Below are positions 37,402 to 50,707 of a stretch of DNA of 64,000 nucleotides, piece after piece. Source of the stretch: Lamellibrachia columna (lineage: Eukaryota > Annelida > Polychaeta > Sabellida > Siboglinidae); assembly GCA_963662155.1 (NCBI GenBank), contig OY759267.1:18002561-18066560 (forward strand), in the 5' to 3' direction. Each line of letters opens with the position of its first letter. The stretch's first letter is position 1. The position numbers and the translations under genes are program-made. The notes beneath the pieces were generated by a model that had not been told where the DNA came from, did no database searches, and saw only the letters and a list, made by a program, of their open reading frames with translations.

Positions 37402-38574
37402 AAACTGTAGCGCTCGTAGACCTACGAGTACGTCGTCGTCATCTCCTCTACCGATTCGGCACTGCTACGCAACGTCACACCTCGCCGTCCACTGCCTTCG
37501 ATCCTCGGTCACCGTCCTAATGTGTCCGTGTATTCCTCTGTGTCTCGCTACCTCAACGACTCAACTTGTCCATCTCGTTCCTGCATGTCTCCCTCTCGGT
37601 CTAGCCCCCTCGTTCGGATTTGGCTCCTTGGTAAGTTAACGTTACAACATGTATTTTTAATCAAGCATATTTGTTATAACTTTTATGAGTTTCATCATTG
37701 TTGACATTGGCTAAAGGCTACACAGCGAATTCAACTGAATATTGGACCCCACTTCCATCCATGGCTGCAGTGACGTGGGAAATACGTAGAGACCGAATAA
37801 ACTTGATAATTTTGTGATCGTGTACAAGTTACGGTTACACAACAGAGAGAGAAAGGCAGCGCTGCGTTTCTGAAAAGACGTCAATTCCATTATAGGCCCT
37901 ACATGTGGGCTGCTGGCGACATACCTGATTTAACTCTTTATCCACATTTTGTCAACAATTCGACAATCATCGGGCTGTTACTTCAATGCATGAAGTATTA
38001 CCACATCAAAATTGGTATCATTGCAAAAGACTTCATAGCTTTCTGAAGATATCTGAAGATATCCACCTATAGATATATATACAATATGTGCGTGCTGTAG
38101 CCACGCAAAGTTTGGCGATACCAAATGTGCAGGTTCGGTAATTTCGAACTATATATGGGGGTCTATGTAATTACCGCATTAAAAATGTTTAATCACTAGA
38201 AAATTAATAAACCTTGAACACATACGAGGTGTATTGTTATATGGGCCTACACGTGTTGCGATTATGCAATGCCAGATACAAACCATGGTGTGGACAAGGC
38301 TATGGTAGAACGTTGCCGTAATCGTAATCGTAATGGCTTATAATAACATTTTGGGGGCGGTTCCGTAACACGAATAAACAAAGTTGTTCGGACAGGCTGC
38401 CTCCATACATTGCATGCCCGCGGGACACACACCTAATTTGGAAATTCGAACGATTCGGCGCAACTCGATGTTAATCAGTTGTAGCATTCTCTCAACCCGA
38501 CCATTTTTGAGAGGGTGCTATGTGGAGATAATCATGTCAACAAAACTTAAAATTAGTGTGAAAATGGAATTATT

Positions 38575-39539
38575 ATGATTGACTTCGAAATTGTCTTTAA
38601 TAATTCAGACCGTGAAACCATGTGGAAGTTAATGAGACATTACGGAATCCCGGAGAAGTTTATCTCAATAATCAAAAACACGTACAAAGAAATGACCTGC
38701 AGAGTCATATACGAGGGAAGACCACGGACAAATTTGACGTAAAGACAGGCGTGAGACAGGGATGCATACTGTCGCCATTACTTTTCCTGGTGTCTACTGG
38801 CTGGACCATGAGAACAGCCACAGAAGGAAAGAAAAATGGCATACAATGGACAGGAATCAGGAAATGTTTATTCGACAAGACATGTAACATAAATTAAGAA
38901 ATACAAAAACATACTACGACTTTCTACAAAATGCATAAATTCACAAATATGAATGTTAACTGTGTAGGTATGAAACGATGTCGGTCTGGGAGACTGCCAC
39001 TAAGACCATAATCTGGTCGCTAACGTGACAGCCACTCAATCAAATTATAAATTAAACAAAATAATTGAGTTAGGGATTAAAGACAAATAACTTGAACGTA
39101 TTGCATGAGTATATGCTTAAATAAAGTGTAAGAATAAGACAATCAATATATAACATATATTATTATAATATGTGAGATGGCATGAAAAGGAAATCAGTTA
39201 GCAAACATTTAACAGCAGTTAGTTATCGTATAAGTGGCAATTATAACAATTCCGGATACTGCAACTTGAGCTATATTGTGACAGAAAGAAATTCTAGACA
39301 CTATGGGAACAACTAGATGATGTTGACTTTGCTGATGATCTGGCTCTTCTTTCACACAACCAGAAGCAAATACAAGAAAAAACACGACTAATAGAAACAA
39401 CTTCAGCCACGTTAGGACTAAATGTAAACAAAGACAAAACCAAGATTATGAAGATCAACAGCAAAAGCAACAGCCCAATTACACTACAAGGAGAAGTCCT
39501 AGATGAAGTACAGTCTTTCACGTATCAGGGAAGCATCAC
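38575..39539 (+). mobile_element. LINE RT relic, fourth family, cut by the duplication
   Basis: Readings are DFEIVFNNSDRETMWKLMRH, YGIPEKFISIIKNTYKEMTC, DVKTGVRQGCILSPLLFLVS and WTMRTATEGKKNGIQWT. A 448-base insertion follows, then TLWEQLDDVDFADDLALLSH and GLNVNKDKTKIMKINSKSNS. This is the motif order of a widespread invertebrate endonuclease/reverse-transcriptase LINE. The frame is broken, and the copy ends abruptly at the duplication junction. Confidence 0.85.
38853..39300. mobile_element. 448-bp insertion within the RT relic
   Basis: It splits the motif that should read NGIQWT-LWEQLDD. GACA is present at 38849-38852 and again at 39297-39300, consistent with a short target duplication. No ORF or obvious inverted ends were seen. 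The same insertion is present in the second duplicate. Confidence 0.6.
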
Positions 39540-41439
39540 GTTAACGTTACAACATGTATTTTTAATCAAGCATATTTGTTATAACTTTTAAGAGTTTCAT
39601 CATTGTTGACATTGGCTAAAGGCTACACAGCGAATTCAACTGAATATTGGACCCCACTTCCATCCATGGCTGCAGTGACGTGGGAAATACGTAGAGACCG
39701 AATAAACTTGATAATTTTGTGATCGTGTACAAGTTACGGTTACACAACAGAGAGAGAAAGGCAGCGCTGCGTTTCTGAAAAGACGTCAATTCCATTATAG
39801 GCCCTACATGTGGGCTGCTGGCGACATACCTGATTTAACTCTTTATCCACATTTTGTCAACAATTCGACAATCATCGGGCTGTTACTTCAATGCATGAAG
39901 TATTACCACATCAAAATTGGTATCATTGCAAAAGACTTCATAGCTTTCTGAAGATACCTGAAGATATCCACCCATATATATATATACAATATGTGCGTGC
40001 TGTAGCCACGCAAAGTTTGGCGATACCAAATGTGCAGGTTCGGTAATTTCGAACTATATTTACTATATAATTACTATGTAATTACCGCATTAAAAATGTT
40101 TAATCACTAGAAAATTAATAAATCTTGAACACATACGAGGTGTATTGTTATATGGGCCTACACGTGTTGCGATTATGCAATGCCAGATACAAACCATGGT
40201 GTGGACAAGGCTATGGTAGAACGTTGCCGTAATCGTAATCGTAATGGCTTATAATAACATTTTGGGGGCGGTTCCGTAACAAGAATAAACAAAGTTGTTC
40301 GGACAGGCTGCCTCCATACATTGCATGCCCGCGGGACACACACCTAATTCGGGAATTCGAACGATTCGGCGCAACTCGATGCTAATCAGTTGTAGCATTC
40401 TCTCAACCCGACCATTTTTGAGAGGGTGCTATGTGGAGATAACCATGTCAACAAAACTTAAAATTAGTGTGAAAATGGAATTATTATGATTGACTTCGAA
40501 ATTGTCTTTAATAATTCAGACCGTGAAACCATGTGGAAGTTAATGAGACATTACGGAATCCCGGAGAAGTTTATCTCAATAATCAAAAACACGTACAAAG
40601 AAATGACCTGCAGAGTCATATACGAGGGAAGACCACGGACAAATTTGACGTAAAGACAGGCGTGAGACTGTCGCCATTACTTTTCCTGGTGTCTACTGAC
40701 TGGACCATGAGAACAGCCACAGAAGGAAAGAAAAATGGCATACAATGGACAGGAATCAGGAAATGTTTATTCGACAAGACATGTAACACAAATTAAGAAA
40801 TACAAAAACATACTACGAATTTCTACAAAATGCATAAATTCACAAATATGAATGTTAACTGTGTAGGTATGAAACGATGTCGGTCTGGGAGACTGCCACT
40901 AAGACCATAATCTGGTCGCTAACGTGACAGCCACTCAATCAAATTATAAATTAAACAAAATAATTGAGTTAGGGATTAAAGACAAATAACTTGAACGTAT
41001 TGCATGAGTATATGCTTAAATAAAGTGTAAGAATAAGACAATCAATATATAACATATATTATTATAATATGTGAGATGGCATGAAGAGGAAATCAGTTAG
41101 CAAACATTTAACAGCAGTTAGTTATCGTATAAGTGGCAAATATAACAATTCCGGATACTGCAACTTGAGCTATATTGTGACAGAAAGAAATTCTAGACAC
41201 TATGGGAACAACTAGATGATGTTGACTTTGCTGATGATCTGGCTCTTCTTTCACACAACCAGAAGCAAATACAAGAAAAAACACGACTAATAGAAACAAC
41301 TGCAGCCACGTTAGGACTAAATGTAAACAAAGACAAAACCAAGATTATGAAGATCAACAGCAAAAGCAACAGCCCAATTACACTACAAGGAGAAGTCCTA
41401 GATGAAGTACAGTCTTTCACGTATCAGGGAAGCATCACG
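39540..41439. repeat. Tandem duplication, copy 2 (1900 bp)
   Basis: Follows copy 1 head-to-tail. At its right end the reverse-transcriptase reading continues past 41440 (TDTNGGRDNDVKARI), which copy 1 lacks, so the right flank is the original context. Confidence 0.92.
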
Positions 41440-41985
41440 GACACAAACGGAGGAAGAGATAATGATGTAAAAGCTAGGATTATGAAAACATGCAAGAGCA
41501 GTATTCATGGTGCTTAAAAAGTTATAAATGTTCAGAGAAATGTCAATACTCAAATGATAAGGCTGCGCTAAAGTGTGGATCGTGGACATGGCGTACTACA
41601 AAATGCATGTTACAGGTAGAAGATCGAAACTATGTTTAATAAGCAAATAAGAATTCTAATGATATGGTGGCCAGAAACAATTAGCAGTGTAGCACTACGG
41701 GAAAGAACAGACCAGGAACCAATTGAACATCAAATTAGAAGGAAGGAGTGGAGTTGGATATGCCGTACTCTCAGAAAACCAACTCAAGTTACACAACGCA
41801 TCACAAGACAAGCGCTCACGTGGAACCTTCACGGCAAAACAAAAAGGGGTAGGCCTAGAAACACACGCAGAAGCAGAATATAAATGGAAAGAACTGTAAG
41901 CGTAAGCCCACGACCGTGTCCGGTGGAGAGGAGTCGTCGTTGGCCCATGCTCCACCAGGGAGTGAAAAGGCAAAATTTTTAACAA
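40484..41985 (+). mobile_element. LINE RT relic, second copy, with 3' end
   Basis: It matches 38575-39539, including the insertion, then continues through [50 protein letters not shown] and [20 protein letters not shown], the usual C-terminus of this LINE family. Multiple stops make it inactive. Confidence 0.85.
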
Positions 41986-41989
41986 GTCA

Positions 41990-42480
41990 AGTAAGTATCC
42001 CCTGATTGTGGCACCCAACTGTATTCAAAACCACGACGGTCTTATTAGTGTCAAGTTATGAAAACACAACCACGTGTCAGAGGTGAGCATCACCAAGTAG
42101 CACGAGCCGCCACGTGTGCAAGCGTCTTCCCCCAAACCCCCTTGGGGCGCAACGCCAACACGCCAGCACTGGGGCAGACGTTTTGAAACGAAAGCCCGCC
42201 GGAACCAAGGAGCCGATGCAGCGATATCAGCCAACGTTTTTGTTGCTGAATACACCAGTTATCGGGGAATGTGTCTCCGGCTCTTTAGCATATAGTGGTA
42301 GCCTGGGCATAGTAAACGTCAGTGCATGCTGAGTGAGCTTCATTATCATGGCAGCAAAACTGTGCACCAATGAAACGTCGCTTAAAATAGAGCAGGTGGT
42401 GCTTAATTTGGCTTTGGCGTGCGACTAACCCATTCATCGCTTTAGTGGTCAATATAATTTCGAGCCTGACTCAAACGCAG
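41990..42480. other. Upstream region of the agrin-like gene
   Basis: A CACGTG-type E-box core occurs twice (42072 and 42111 area). CpG content rises towards 42500. No gene was recognised. Confidence 0.4.
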
Positions 42481-42819
42481 CCAAGACTCGTCTGTGATTC
42501 ACTGAATGAGACAGCGCCCAGCCAGAGCGAAGGCGGCTACACACGGACGCGTTCGGCACAGATCGGTTCTTTCCGGTATCTCGCTGCAGTGCCCGTTGGC
42601 GGCATCGATAGCGCGTCTGTTGCAGCTCTGAGCCGGCGACGCGAGCGGCGCCGAAAGTGTTTATTGCCCGCGCCTTTGACAAGCGACAACGCCGCCGCCG
42701 TGGTCAGTGGAGCGTTGACCGGCGTTCGACGGAGACGACTCACTCGACTGAGAAGTGTTCTCGAGTAGAAGGCGCGCTTCTTCGCCGCCAGATTGGCACA
42801 GGACACGGTCGGCGTCGCC
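42481..42819 (+). promoter_or_regulatory. CpG-rich promoter/5' UTR of the agrin-like gene
   Basis: CpG density is much higher here than elsewhere in the window (for example GGCGACGCGAGCGGCGCCG at about 42635) and continues through the coding exon. No clear TATA box is positioned just upstream. The stretch probably holds the start site and 5' UTR; this is inference from composition. Confidence 0.5.
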
Positions 42820-43297
42820 ATGTGGGCGACAATACTCTGTAGCGCCTTCGCCGTCCTGCTGACGTTCACCGTCGCTGTGACGGCCGTCGACGATGCGCTC
42901 GACAACTCCGTGTTGAAGGCCCGCGTATACTGCATTGACAAGCCGCTGGAAGCAAGAGAGGAACAGGCGAATATCATCTTCACGGGCACCATCCGAAGCC
43001 TCTTCGACGACGCGGACCACCCCGGTCTGCGCAAGGCGGAGGTCGAGGTGAAGCGAGTGATGAAGGGGAACAACATCGTTGACACCCTGCCCGGCGCGTG
43101 GACGAACAGCGTCTGGCGAAAGAAGATGGTCACCGTGGACGGGATTGGAGACCCTCACATTTGTGATAGTATCGTGAGGAAATACGACACGAGGATCTTC
43201 CTAATGAACAAAGGTAGCAATGGACAACTGCGACTCAACTCGTCTCTCCTACGACTGACGCTCAACAACATCGACCACGCTGACGCAGCCGTCAAAG
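42820..43297 (+). CDS. AGRN: Agrin-like first coding exon: signal peptide plus NtA domain
   Basis: ATG at 42820 in context GTCGCCATG; 159 codons plus one base run to donor AAAG/GTAGGA at 43298. Residues 1-22 are a hydrophobic signal peptide (cleavage likely after VTA). Residues about 36-158 fit the N-terminal agrin domain, which binds laminin and anchors agrin in basement membrane. The landmarks are C38, then PLEAREEQANIIFTGTI; VKRVMKGNNIV; VDGIGDPHICDS with C115; YDTRIFLMN; and LRLNSSLLRLTLNNI with an N-glycosylation sequon at N140. C38 and C115 could pair. The phase-1 end is typical of extracellular modular genes. Later agrin modules (Kazal-like, laminin G) are not in the window. The domain call is firm; calling the whole gene agrin rests on the domain. 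Confidence 0.88.
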
Positions 43298-44787
43298 GTA
43301 GGAGCGAGACTTCGCATGCATGAACGACATTAATCAGTCTTTTCATGTAGACAACACAAAGCAACATCAATATAGCCCGTTGTCATTCACAGACTGCTAA
43401 AGTTGTATGAACACGAGAGGGAGTAACTACAACTGATACATCATCAGCACTCCTTGCTTTTCCTCAGATGTGCAATCGCCAACCCAAAATACATGCAATG
43501 ATTATTTATATGTTTTTATCTGATATTTTTATCAGGGTTTGTGTGTTGAGATGCATATGCCAGTGTATTCACTTGCAGAAGTTATGAATTGAGAACTTTT
43601 GTCCCATTATAAACTGAACAAACAACCTTGTCTGAGGGAGGAGGACGAGAAATCTGACGTTTTCTCCTTTAAGGAATCATTGTCTTTGGGATGCAATCAA
43701 ATGCAAGCGGACAGGACATATTTCCGAGTTCTAAATCAGGTCTTAGCAATGAGCCGTAAAAGCTGCCACATACCCAAAGAACAAACGGTTGCCCGATCAC
43801 GATGCCACATTTTGAGAGGAACCCTTAGGCAACCAGTACTCCCACTTTCCTGCATTGTCTACTGCTCAACTGGCTGCAAGCTGCTTTCAGAGTTTACACA
43901 ATGACCTAGCTGTAGATCTGCCAGTCCTAGACAGGGCTGTCTTGCGTAGGTCTGTGCTAGCATGTCTGCAGCAGAACTTGCTCTGGGTAGTCCTCAGCAA
44001 GACTAGGGATCTCCATTTAAATGAGACACAATATGTGGCATGTTGGTAACTTTCTGAGATAGTCAGCTACTTTCACAAACTTACCATGCATAAAACACAC
44101 TTCATCCTCTCTTTCCGTCTCAAGTCTGCGGCATTTCACTGTTTTTGGTGCTCAGTTTCACCGGCACCAGGACTGTTTGGGCAATGTGACAGAAAGTTAC
44201 CCTACATGAATGTTGCCTGGGGGCAAATGCAAAAATGTGAATCATTGAAGTGGGAAATTGCAAAGGCTTCCTAGATGGTGGATGCTGAGAGTGATACGAA
44301 ACCTTAAGGCTCTGATAATGGAAATAGAAGAGTCTTCAGGTGGTAGAATTGACTTGAAACTGGTGGATAACCTGACATGGGTATGAGGGATTGCAGTCTG
44401 TAGAAAGATTGGCTTTCCTTGCCAGTTCTATAAAAAACATGTCCCCTATTTCTGCCAAGAGTACAAAAGGTACCCCGTGTATATTTTACAATATTTGACA
44501 ATGCTGTGCACAGAATATAAGTGCAATTATTTTTTACGTGATTTTAGTTGTGTTCATTAATTTAGTTTTCACTATGATTATTTTTTATTATAATAATGGA
44601 ATTACCACTTTAAAAGAAAACGTTGAATATTGAAAATATTGCCATATTTGAAAGGTCTTGTGCATCTTGTTAGAAAGTGGGGCATGTATCTCAGACTGAG
44701 TAAATTCTTATACATTCTGAGCCTTTTCTCTGATTGCATTCCCAAAAGTACCATGTGATTCATACAGATTATTAGTCTAGCTAACGC

Positions 44788-44819
44788 CATTTCATTTGCA
44801 CATGTTTCATTTGCACATG
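44788..44819. repeat. 15-16 bp tandem duplication
   Basis: TTTCATTTGCACATG is present twice in tandem. It contains an octamer-like ATTTGCA core. Confidence 0.7.
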
Positions 44820-45779
44820 CAGACACGTGCCTGATTGGCACCTTTGGTTATGTGCATTGGAGCTGAAGCAATTCTCTTTTCCAATTGCTTAATATTGCTG
44901 TCTGTGGTTTTGTGGCTACGTTTTAATACTGATATATTTATAAAGTTCTACTAAATGTTCTAGGCGCAAGAGGCGAGACCACATTGCCGTTTATTACTTA
45001 TTATTTGCATATTTGACTGTATAAATGTTTGGTTTGTAATAATCATCTTAGAATGCTTTGAAGATTTAAACAACTGTCGGATAGTGTTTGGAAAACCAGC
45101 TGAGAGTGTAGGTATTATTTAAGGTTGACTAGGTTCAGTGGTTCAGGAGAGGAACAGTTGACTTTTCCTAATTGTTAAAACAACAAAATTCCTTTCAACT
45201 TGACTGGCCCCACAATCCCCATGTGAACAAGCCATTAGTGTGTACACAGGCTGGCTTGCCAGCCTTTGTGCTACTTATCGGACTGTGCCCAAAAAAGCAA
45301 ACTTCTAACAGTCATAACATCACTGCATCCAGATACCAGACACACATCCTGGGGCGGGAGGGAACTGCAGGATATCTTCAATTCTTTCTCCTACGCCATG
45401 GCATGATACTAGAATCGGCAGTGTGTGGGAATGCCCCTACAGACCTGCTAAATCAGATAGCGCTACACTTGCAGGACCAGCCGACATGGCAGCCAGGAAA
45501 CATACCCAGACCGTGCATCGCCTGATTATCTTGTCTTTTAACTTGGTTGCCATGGCAACCGGTGAAAGTTGCATGAGTTTGAGGTTTGAGGTCCATGACC
45601 GCCGTTTGTTGAGAGGCAAAAAGAGCATTTTGTTTCATGTGGTTTTGGTATCGTTTGTAAGGCATGGTTTCTTAAGTGTTGTAAAACTGTATTTGTGCAC
45701 CATTCTGTGGTTTATCACTTGAACATAATGGTGACTCAAAGTGAAACGTTGATATATCACCTGGCCAGAAGATATTGAG

Positions 45780-46000
45780 CATACAGCTCAACTTCAATTT
45801 CTAACAAGGCCAATTTTCTAATTGGCATATCCTTAATCAAGAGGTCATTTAATTAATGAGCTGATAGCATGGCTGAATAAGTTAATTACTCAACCAACTT
45901 GATTACAGAGCTTAATTAATTAGCCAGCCATTTGACAATTTTTCACAGGATGTTTGAGCATAATTAACAAACCACACATAATGACACAGTTACAGGAACT
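45780..46000. promoter_or_regulatory. TAAT-rich block, candidate enhancer
   Basis: Dense TTAATTAA, AATTAG and CTAATTGG motifs (homeodomain-type cores), with TTGATTACAG, within about 200 bases. Function is inference. Confidence 0.25.
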
Positions 46001-49000
46001 GGACTCTCCACCTGGGGGGATGTAGTCAAACCGTGCTCTAGACCTTTCTTTACATACCCAGGCAACTTGTTTCACCCCTCAGCATTAGTACACCCAGCTG
46101 TGTACATGACCACCTGGCTCTAGAAGCTAGGGATGTTCACTTGAGATCACTGGCACTATAACCAGAGGGAAGATAAATTCCCATCCACTTATAGTCTTGC
46201 ACCAACATGTAGTCTGATTGTAACACCAACAGCTCTGTTGGCCTAACTCACTGCACACACATTAGCTAACTAATTTCAAAACAAAACTGCCAGATGATCA
46301 TTTATTTTGTTTTAGTACGTTTTTTACTATTGTGGTTAATGTAAATAATGTTAATAATCAATTTCATGGAAAAGCTTCTTTGTAATCAGGTATTTGTTTT
46401 CTTAAGTAATTTGTTTCTAAAAAGTGGTACAATAATAATGCTTGTAGTTATAACAGTTGTGGACATCATGGGTAATTGTTAATTATGTAAATTATAGTAA
46501 TATCATTTATCAGAAGGCTAGTTTACAAAGTCGTCCTGATATAGCATGAAGCAAGAATGCAAATAAACTTGAAACAGAAATTTGAAACCATATTCATCCA
46601 TAAATACAGTAGTACTACCGCAGTTAATCACATCAAGGAAAAACCCTGATGAATTGGAATTTTAACATTCGCAAACTATAGAAAAGAAGACATTACGTCA
46701 TCTACAAGCTGGCTTGGTGAAACTTGTCACATCTCCACGGCTATTGATTTCCGTGGCCAGTCTAACTACATCTAGTCTAGGGACCACTGGTAGAATTATT
46801 GAATTTCTCTAACAAGCTCTTGCTTACTTTGGCACCACTGTCACATGCATGTTCATAAATATTTATGCCGATCTGCAGCTTTGATTACATGCTTCCGACA
46901 TTTACGAGAAGAATGGTTCGAGTAATGTATTATTTTGTTTTGTTGCGCTGTTGTGAGCGCATTTTTATATGCAAAATAAAAAAAACTGTTCATTACGGTC
47001 TTGTAAATTATTAGAATTATACATGCTGTGCTGTGTGATGAGCAGTGGCAGTGTGTTCATCGAAAAAAATAGACATCCGGTTTGACATTTGCAAGTACGT
47101 AGATGTCAGTATGTCAGCTGTGCGCTATGTCATATTGCTTCTACGTCAAGTTCTACATCAAATGTGCACAACTTTGATGGTCCAGTCACCTGGTCCGTAT
47201 CACTGATGATCTATGACCAGCTGAAAACGGTTGCTGATCACGAGGCTGCCAAAGAAAAAGGTACGAAGATGTGTTGAAGTCCTGATCCTTTCTCAGTAAC
47301 ACATGGGAAAAGTCAGCAGTGAATCGCACCCTCTGGCATCACACATGTGCCACCGGCCTGCAGGACTTCGAGCAGAAACGTTGACAAGTACTCAAAGATG
47401 AAGAATGCAGTGGAAGAATGGCCAGTCTCCGCTGGGAGCTATGACCACCTAAGACTGCATCATCTGTCTTCGGCAGTATGCGTGGCCCGTCAGCCAACAC
47501 AGTCACCAAACGACACACAACTGACTTGGGACGCGATCCGTCATGTAACGGCTCACTCCATATTTTATATAAATAAAATAATCAATCTTTTGCAGTTAGA
47601 TTTATTTGAAACTTTTGACAGATTTCACGGTTTTTTCTAAATTATGTTGGTGTTATATTAAGTAATAAACAATCTTCTGCTGGTAGATTTGAGACCTATT
47701 TGAAACTCATGACAGTTTTCATGTTTTTTCTTCTAAATGATCTCCATGTTTGTGAGAGTTTATTTGGTTGTGGCAATTAATGAAATTTAACACATCAGAT
47801 ATGGATGCTTAGAAGACTGAAGTTGGTGTTATTTTCACAATTGCTTTGTTCATCGTAGTGAAACTTTACCGGGACAGGATCAATGAACTCTATGTACTGA
47901 AAACTGTGGTGAATGTTGACATAAATTCATAAAAAAAATTGCAATTAAATTTTTGTGACTTAAACAATATTTGTGGCTTAAACAATATTTGTTGACATCT
48001 TATATTTAAATTGGTTGCCTTTTAATGTAATTTTGCTATAAAGTACTTGACTGTACATTTGGCCATCATCACTCTGTGTTATGTTCTGATCTAGAAAAAA
48101 ACCCTGCACACTCGCTTCCTTCATACAAGCGCTTGTCAAAAGCCATTAGGAAGGAGAATATGCTGTAGAATAGTGTCAGGTAAAAAGGCAGACAGTAAAA
48201 ATGTTGCCGGTCATTGATACCTAAGGTCATCCATCAATCACTGCCAGAAAGGATTGGAAGGATATCAACCTTCGTAGAATGTGTTTCTTTTCTGAGTACA
48301 TTACATAGCTCTTTTTAACATAGGCTTTCTAAGGATCCGTACAAAGATATCCAGTAATTTGTTACCTGTGCCGGTAATACCAAGACAACTAAGCTATGTT
48401 ATTTTGGCATTTAAAGTCTATTTTAGCAATGCTTTGTTATATTGTTAACGACACTAATATTGCTTAACATGACGGATCTGTACACCTGTTTCTACAGCTA
48501 TGTCCCACTTTGCCAGCTACTGAAGCCAGTCACCGATGTCAGAAACAAATTTCATTTATGCTCTAGGCAAAACAGCACCCGTAACAAACCAATTTAGGAC
48601 ATCGTAAAAAAGACTTATGCAAATACTGCGTGACGGAACCAGAGCCTTTTTTATATATGGTTCCTATACAGCCTGACAGCCAACGAGAGAGTTTGCATTT
48701 GTAGTTCACAGCTGTCGTCGTTGTGAAAATTACTACTACCTTGGTTACTACTGGCCACGGATTCACAGTGCTACAAATTTTGCACAACTCTGCGTAATTA
48801 TAGTCATTTCGGTGATAGTTGTCCACAAATTGCTCCCAATGCCTTGTAGTAATCTGATAAGGAAATTAGTTGCTGAACAATGATCAGTACACCAACAGGG
48901 AATATCACTGTCATTGTCGAAACATTTATTAATCTGCTGTGTGCTTGCAGGAATAAAATTGTCCTAATGAGGCTACTTATGTAATTTTCTTCACCAGTGA

Positions 49001-50017
49001 TGATCGGTGTTACTTGTCTACAAAGCTGGTTATCCTTTAAAGAAATCCTTTAGTTTTATGGTGATTAATATTGTTTCTTGTATTGGGTCCCTGCGAATTC
49101 TTCCAATAGAACATTCCTGTGAAAAAACGAATAGCCGAAAGATATCTTGGATGGGTAATTTGATTTGGCCAACCACGGGTTCAACACACACAACAGAAAT
49201 GTGTCCTTTACATACACCATGAGCTGCCTTCTAAACTGCTCATTTCCAAGTCAGTTTTAAGTATTCATGAATCATGATATGCCATTAGATCAGGCGTTGT
49301 CAAATTTTGGAACATGCCCTGCTTAGTTTAGTGCACACAAGCATATAGGTAATCGAGTTGGGTCTCATGTACATATTCCTGCATCACAACAGAACCTGTG
49401 ACAGTTTGAAAGACCATGATGAGCTAAGAGACCATAGATTCCAGTTCTGAAACCACTACATGCTGTATGTCTTGGCTGACGCGTCCTGTCAATTGTCACC
49501 CACACTTCTGAGTCAGAATTTTCACTATATGTTTAACTCTCTGAATGCACAGTGGGTGGTCCCATCTGTTTGGTTAAATATTTGTCTTTTAAAACTCCCC
49601 ACTCGATGCATTTAGCCCATCATGAATCAGGTTCGTTTATGTTCAAATCTGTAGTGTGTGAATGACGTAATGTCATAGTTTTTGGACGTGGACCACTTTT
49701 GTTCCTTTTCTCAAAATTTTTACCGAATAATTTAATAGTTTGCCCGATGATTTCACCAAAACTAAATAATACATTTGCACAAATGAGCTAGCATGTCGTA
49801 GACACTTGGGTAGGTTTGTTTTTTCGTGAAATGATTCTAAAACGAGACAAACGAAAAATGGAATCGAGAAGGGACTTTTAATGAGATCTTTGATGGGGTG
49901 CAGATATATATAAATATAAAAAAAATATGTGTACATAATTAAAGAAGACCGAATAACTTTAAAATGCCTAATTTAGTTCAACATATCTTATACTGCTCAC
50001 ATGTGGTTGTTTATCTT

Positions 50018-50061
50018 TCTGTCTCATCAAATTGTTATTTCTGTCTCATCAAATTGTTATA
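50018..50061. repeat. About 22-24 bp tandem duplication
   Basis: TTTCTGTCTCATCAAATTGT plus TA occurs twice in a row. Confidence 0.75.
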
Positions 50062-50707
50062 CTGTTTTTTCTTGCCAATTAAAGTTTAGTTTAATGTCAA
50101 TGGATAGCAGCATATTGTGAGCAATATTAGTCGTGTTTAACATAAATGAATGCATGCATGGCGTCTACCTGAGGGCTCAAAGCTGCCTGTTCTGTGACCG
50201 CAGTGTAAAGGACAAGTCATGTGTACGGCTAACGATATAATAGTATAGATAAGGCATCGTAGCAATTTATCGCTTGGTTGAACCTGTGAGACCTTTACCA
50301 CAAGACTTGCCACTTGTTTCCGTGACAAACAAATTATCCACTATATCTTGCAAAAAAATAAAGTAAAAAGAAATGTCTCAAAGTGTTTTTGGTGCATGTA
50401 GTGTTCAGAATGTTTGTAAATAGATGCACACGCTTAAACTAAAACCGGTAGCCCTATGTATAAAGTATATTAGTTTTTGTAACTTAAAAATAAGTAAATT
50501 TAGGTGTCTAACAACATGTGCATTCTTATATGCCAGACCTGTTCGTTCCAAAGCCAACTTGACTTCTCTGGGAAGCATTCAGCCATGCTGCAATTACTGT
50601 GCAAAGACTATTTGTTCACATGAATCCATCACTGTCTATAGCCAGGTATTCATTTATACTGCTGAGTGAACTGAAGCAACGCGGAGTAAACAAAACTGCC
50701 CAAGCTT

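Larger units (their letters stand above)
37635..39539. repeat. Tandem duplication, copy 1 (1905 bp)
   Basis: It starts GTTAACGTTACAACATG and ends inside a reverse-transcriptase relic at GGAAGCATCAC. It is nearly the same as 39540-41439, apart from a 12-base segment (AGGGATGCATAC-like, near 38757) missing from copy 2, a small insertion in copy 2 near 40057, and scattered substitutions. Confidence 0.92.

Noticed and set aside
37379..37639. Ser/Pro-rich ORF upstream of the duplication
   Set aside because: It overlaps the right end of the hAT-like element, and composition explains the openness.
43599..44049. Coding exons just inside the agrin intron
   Set aside because: ORFs lack follistatin/Kazal cysteine spacing, and no good acceptor-donor pair was seen.
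47089..47640. Short ORFs as exons of another gene
   Set aside because: They are on one strand with scattered stops, and no conserved motif was recognised.
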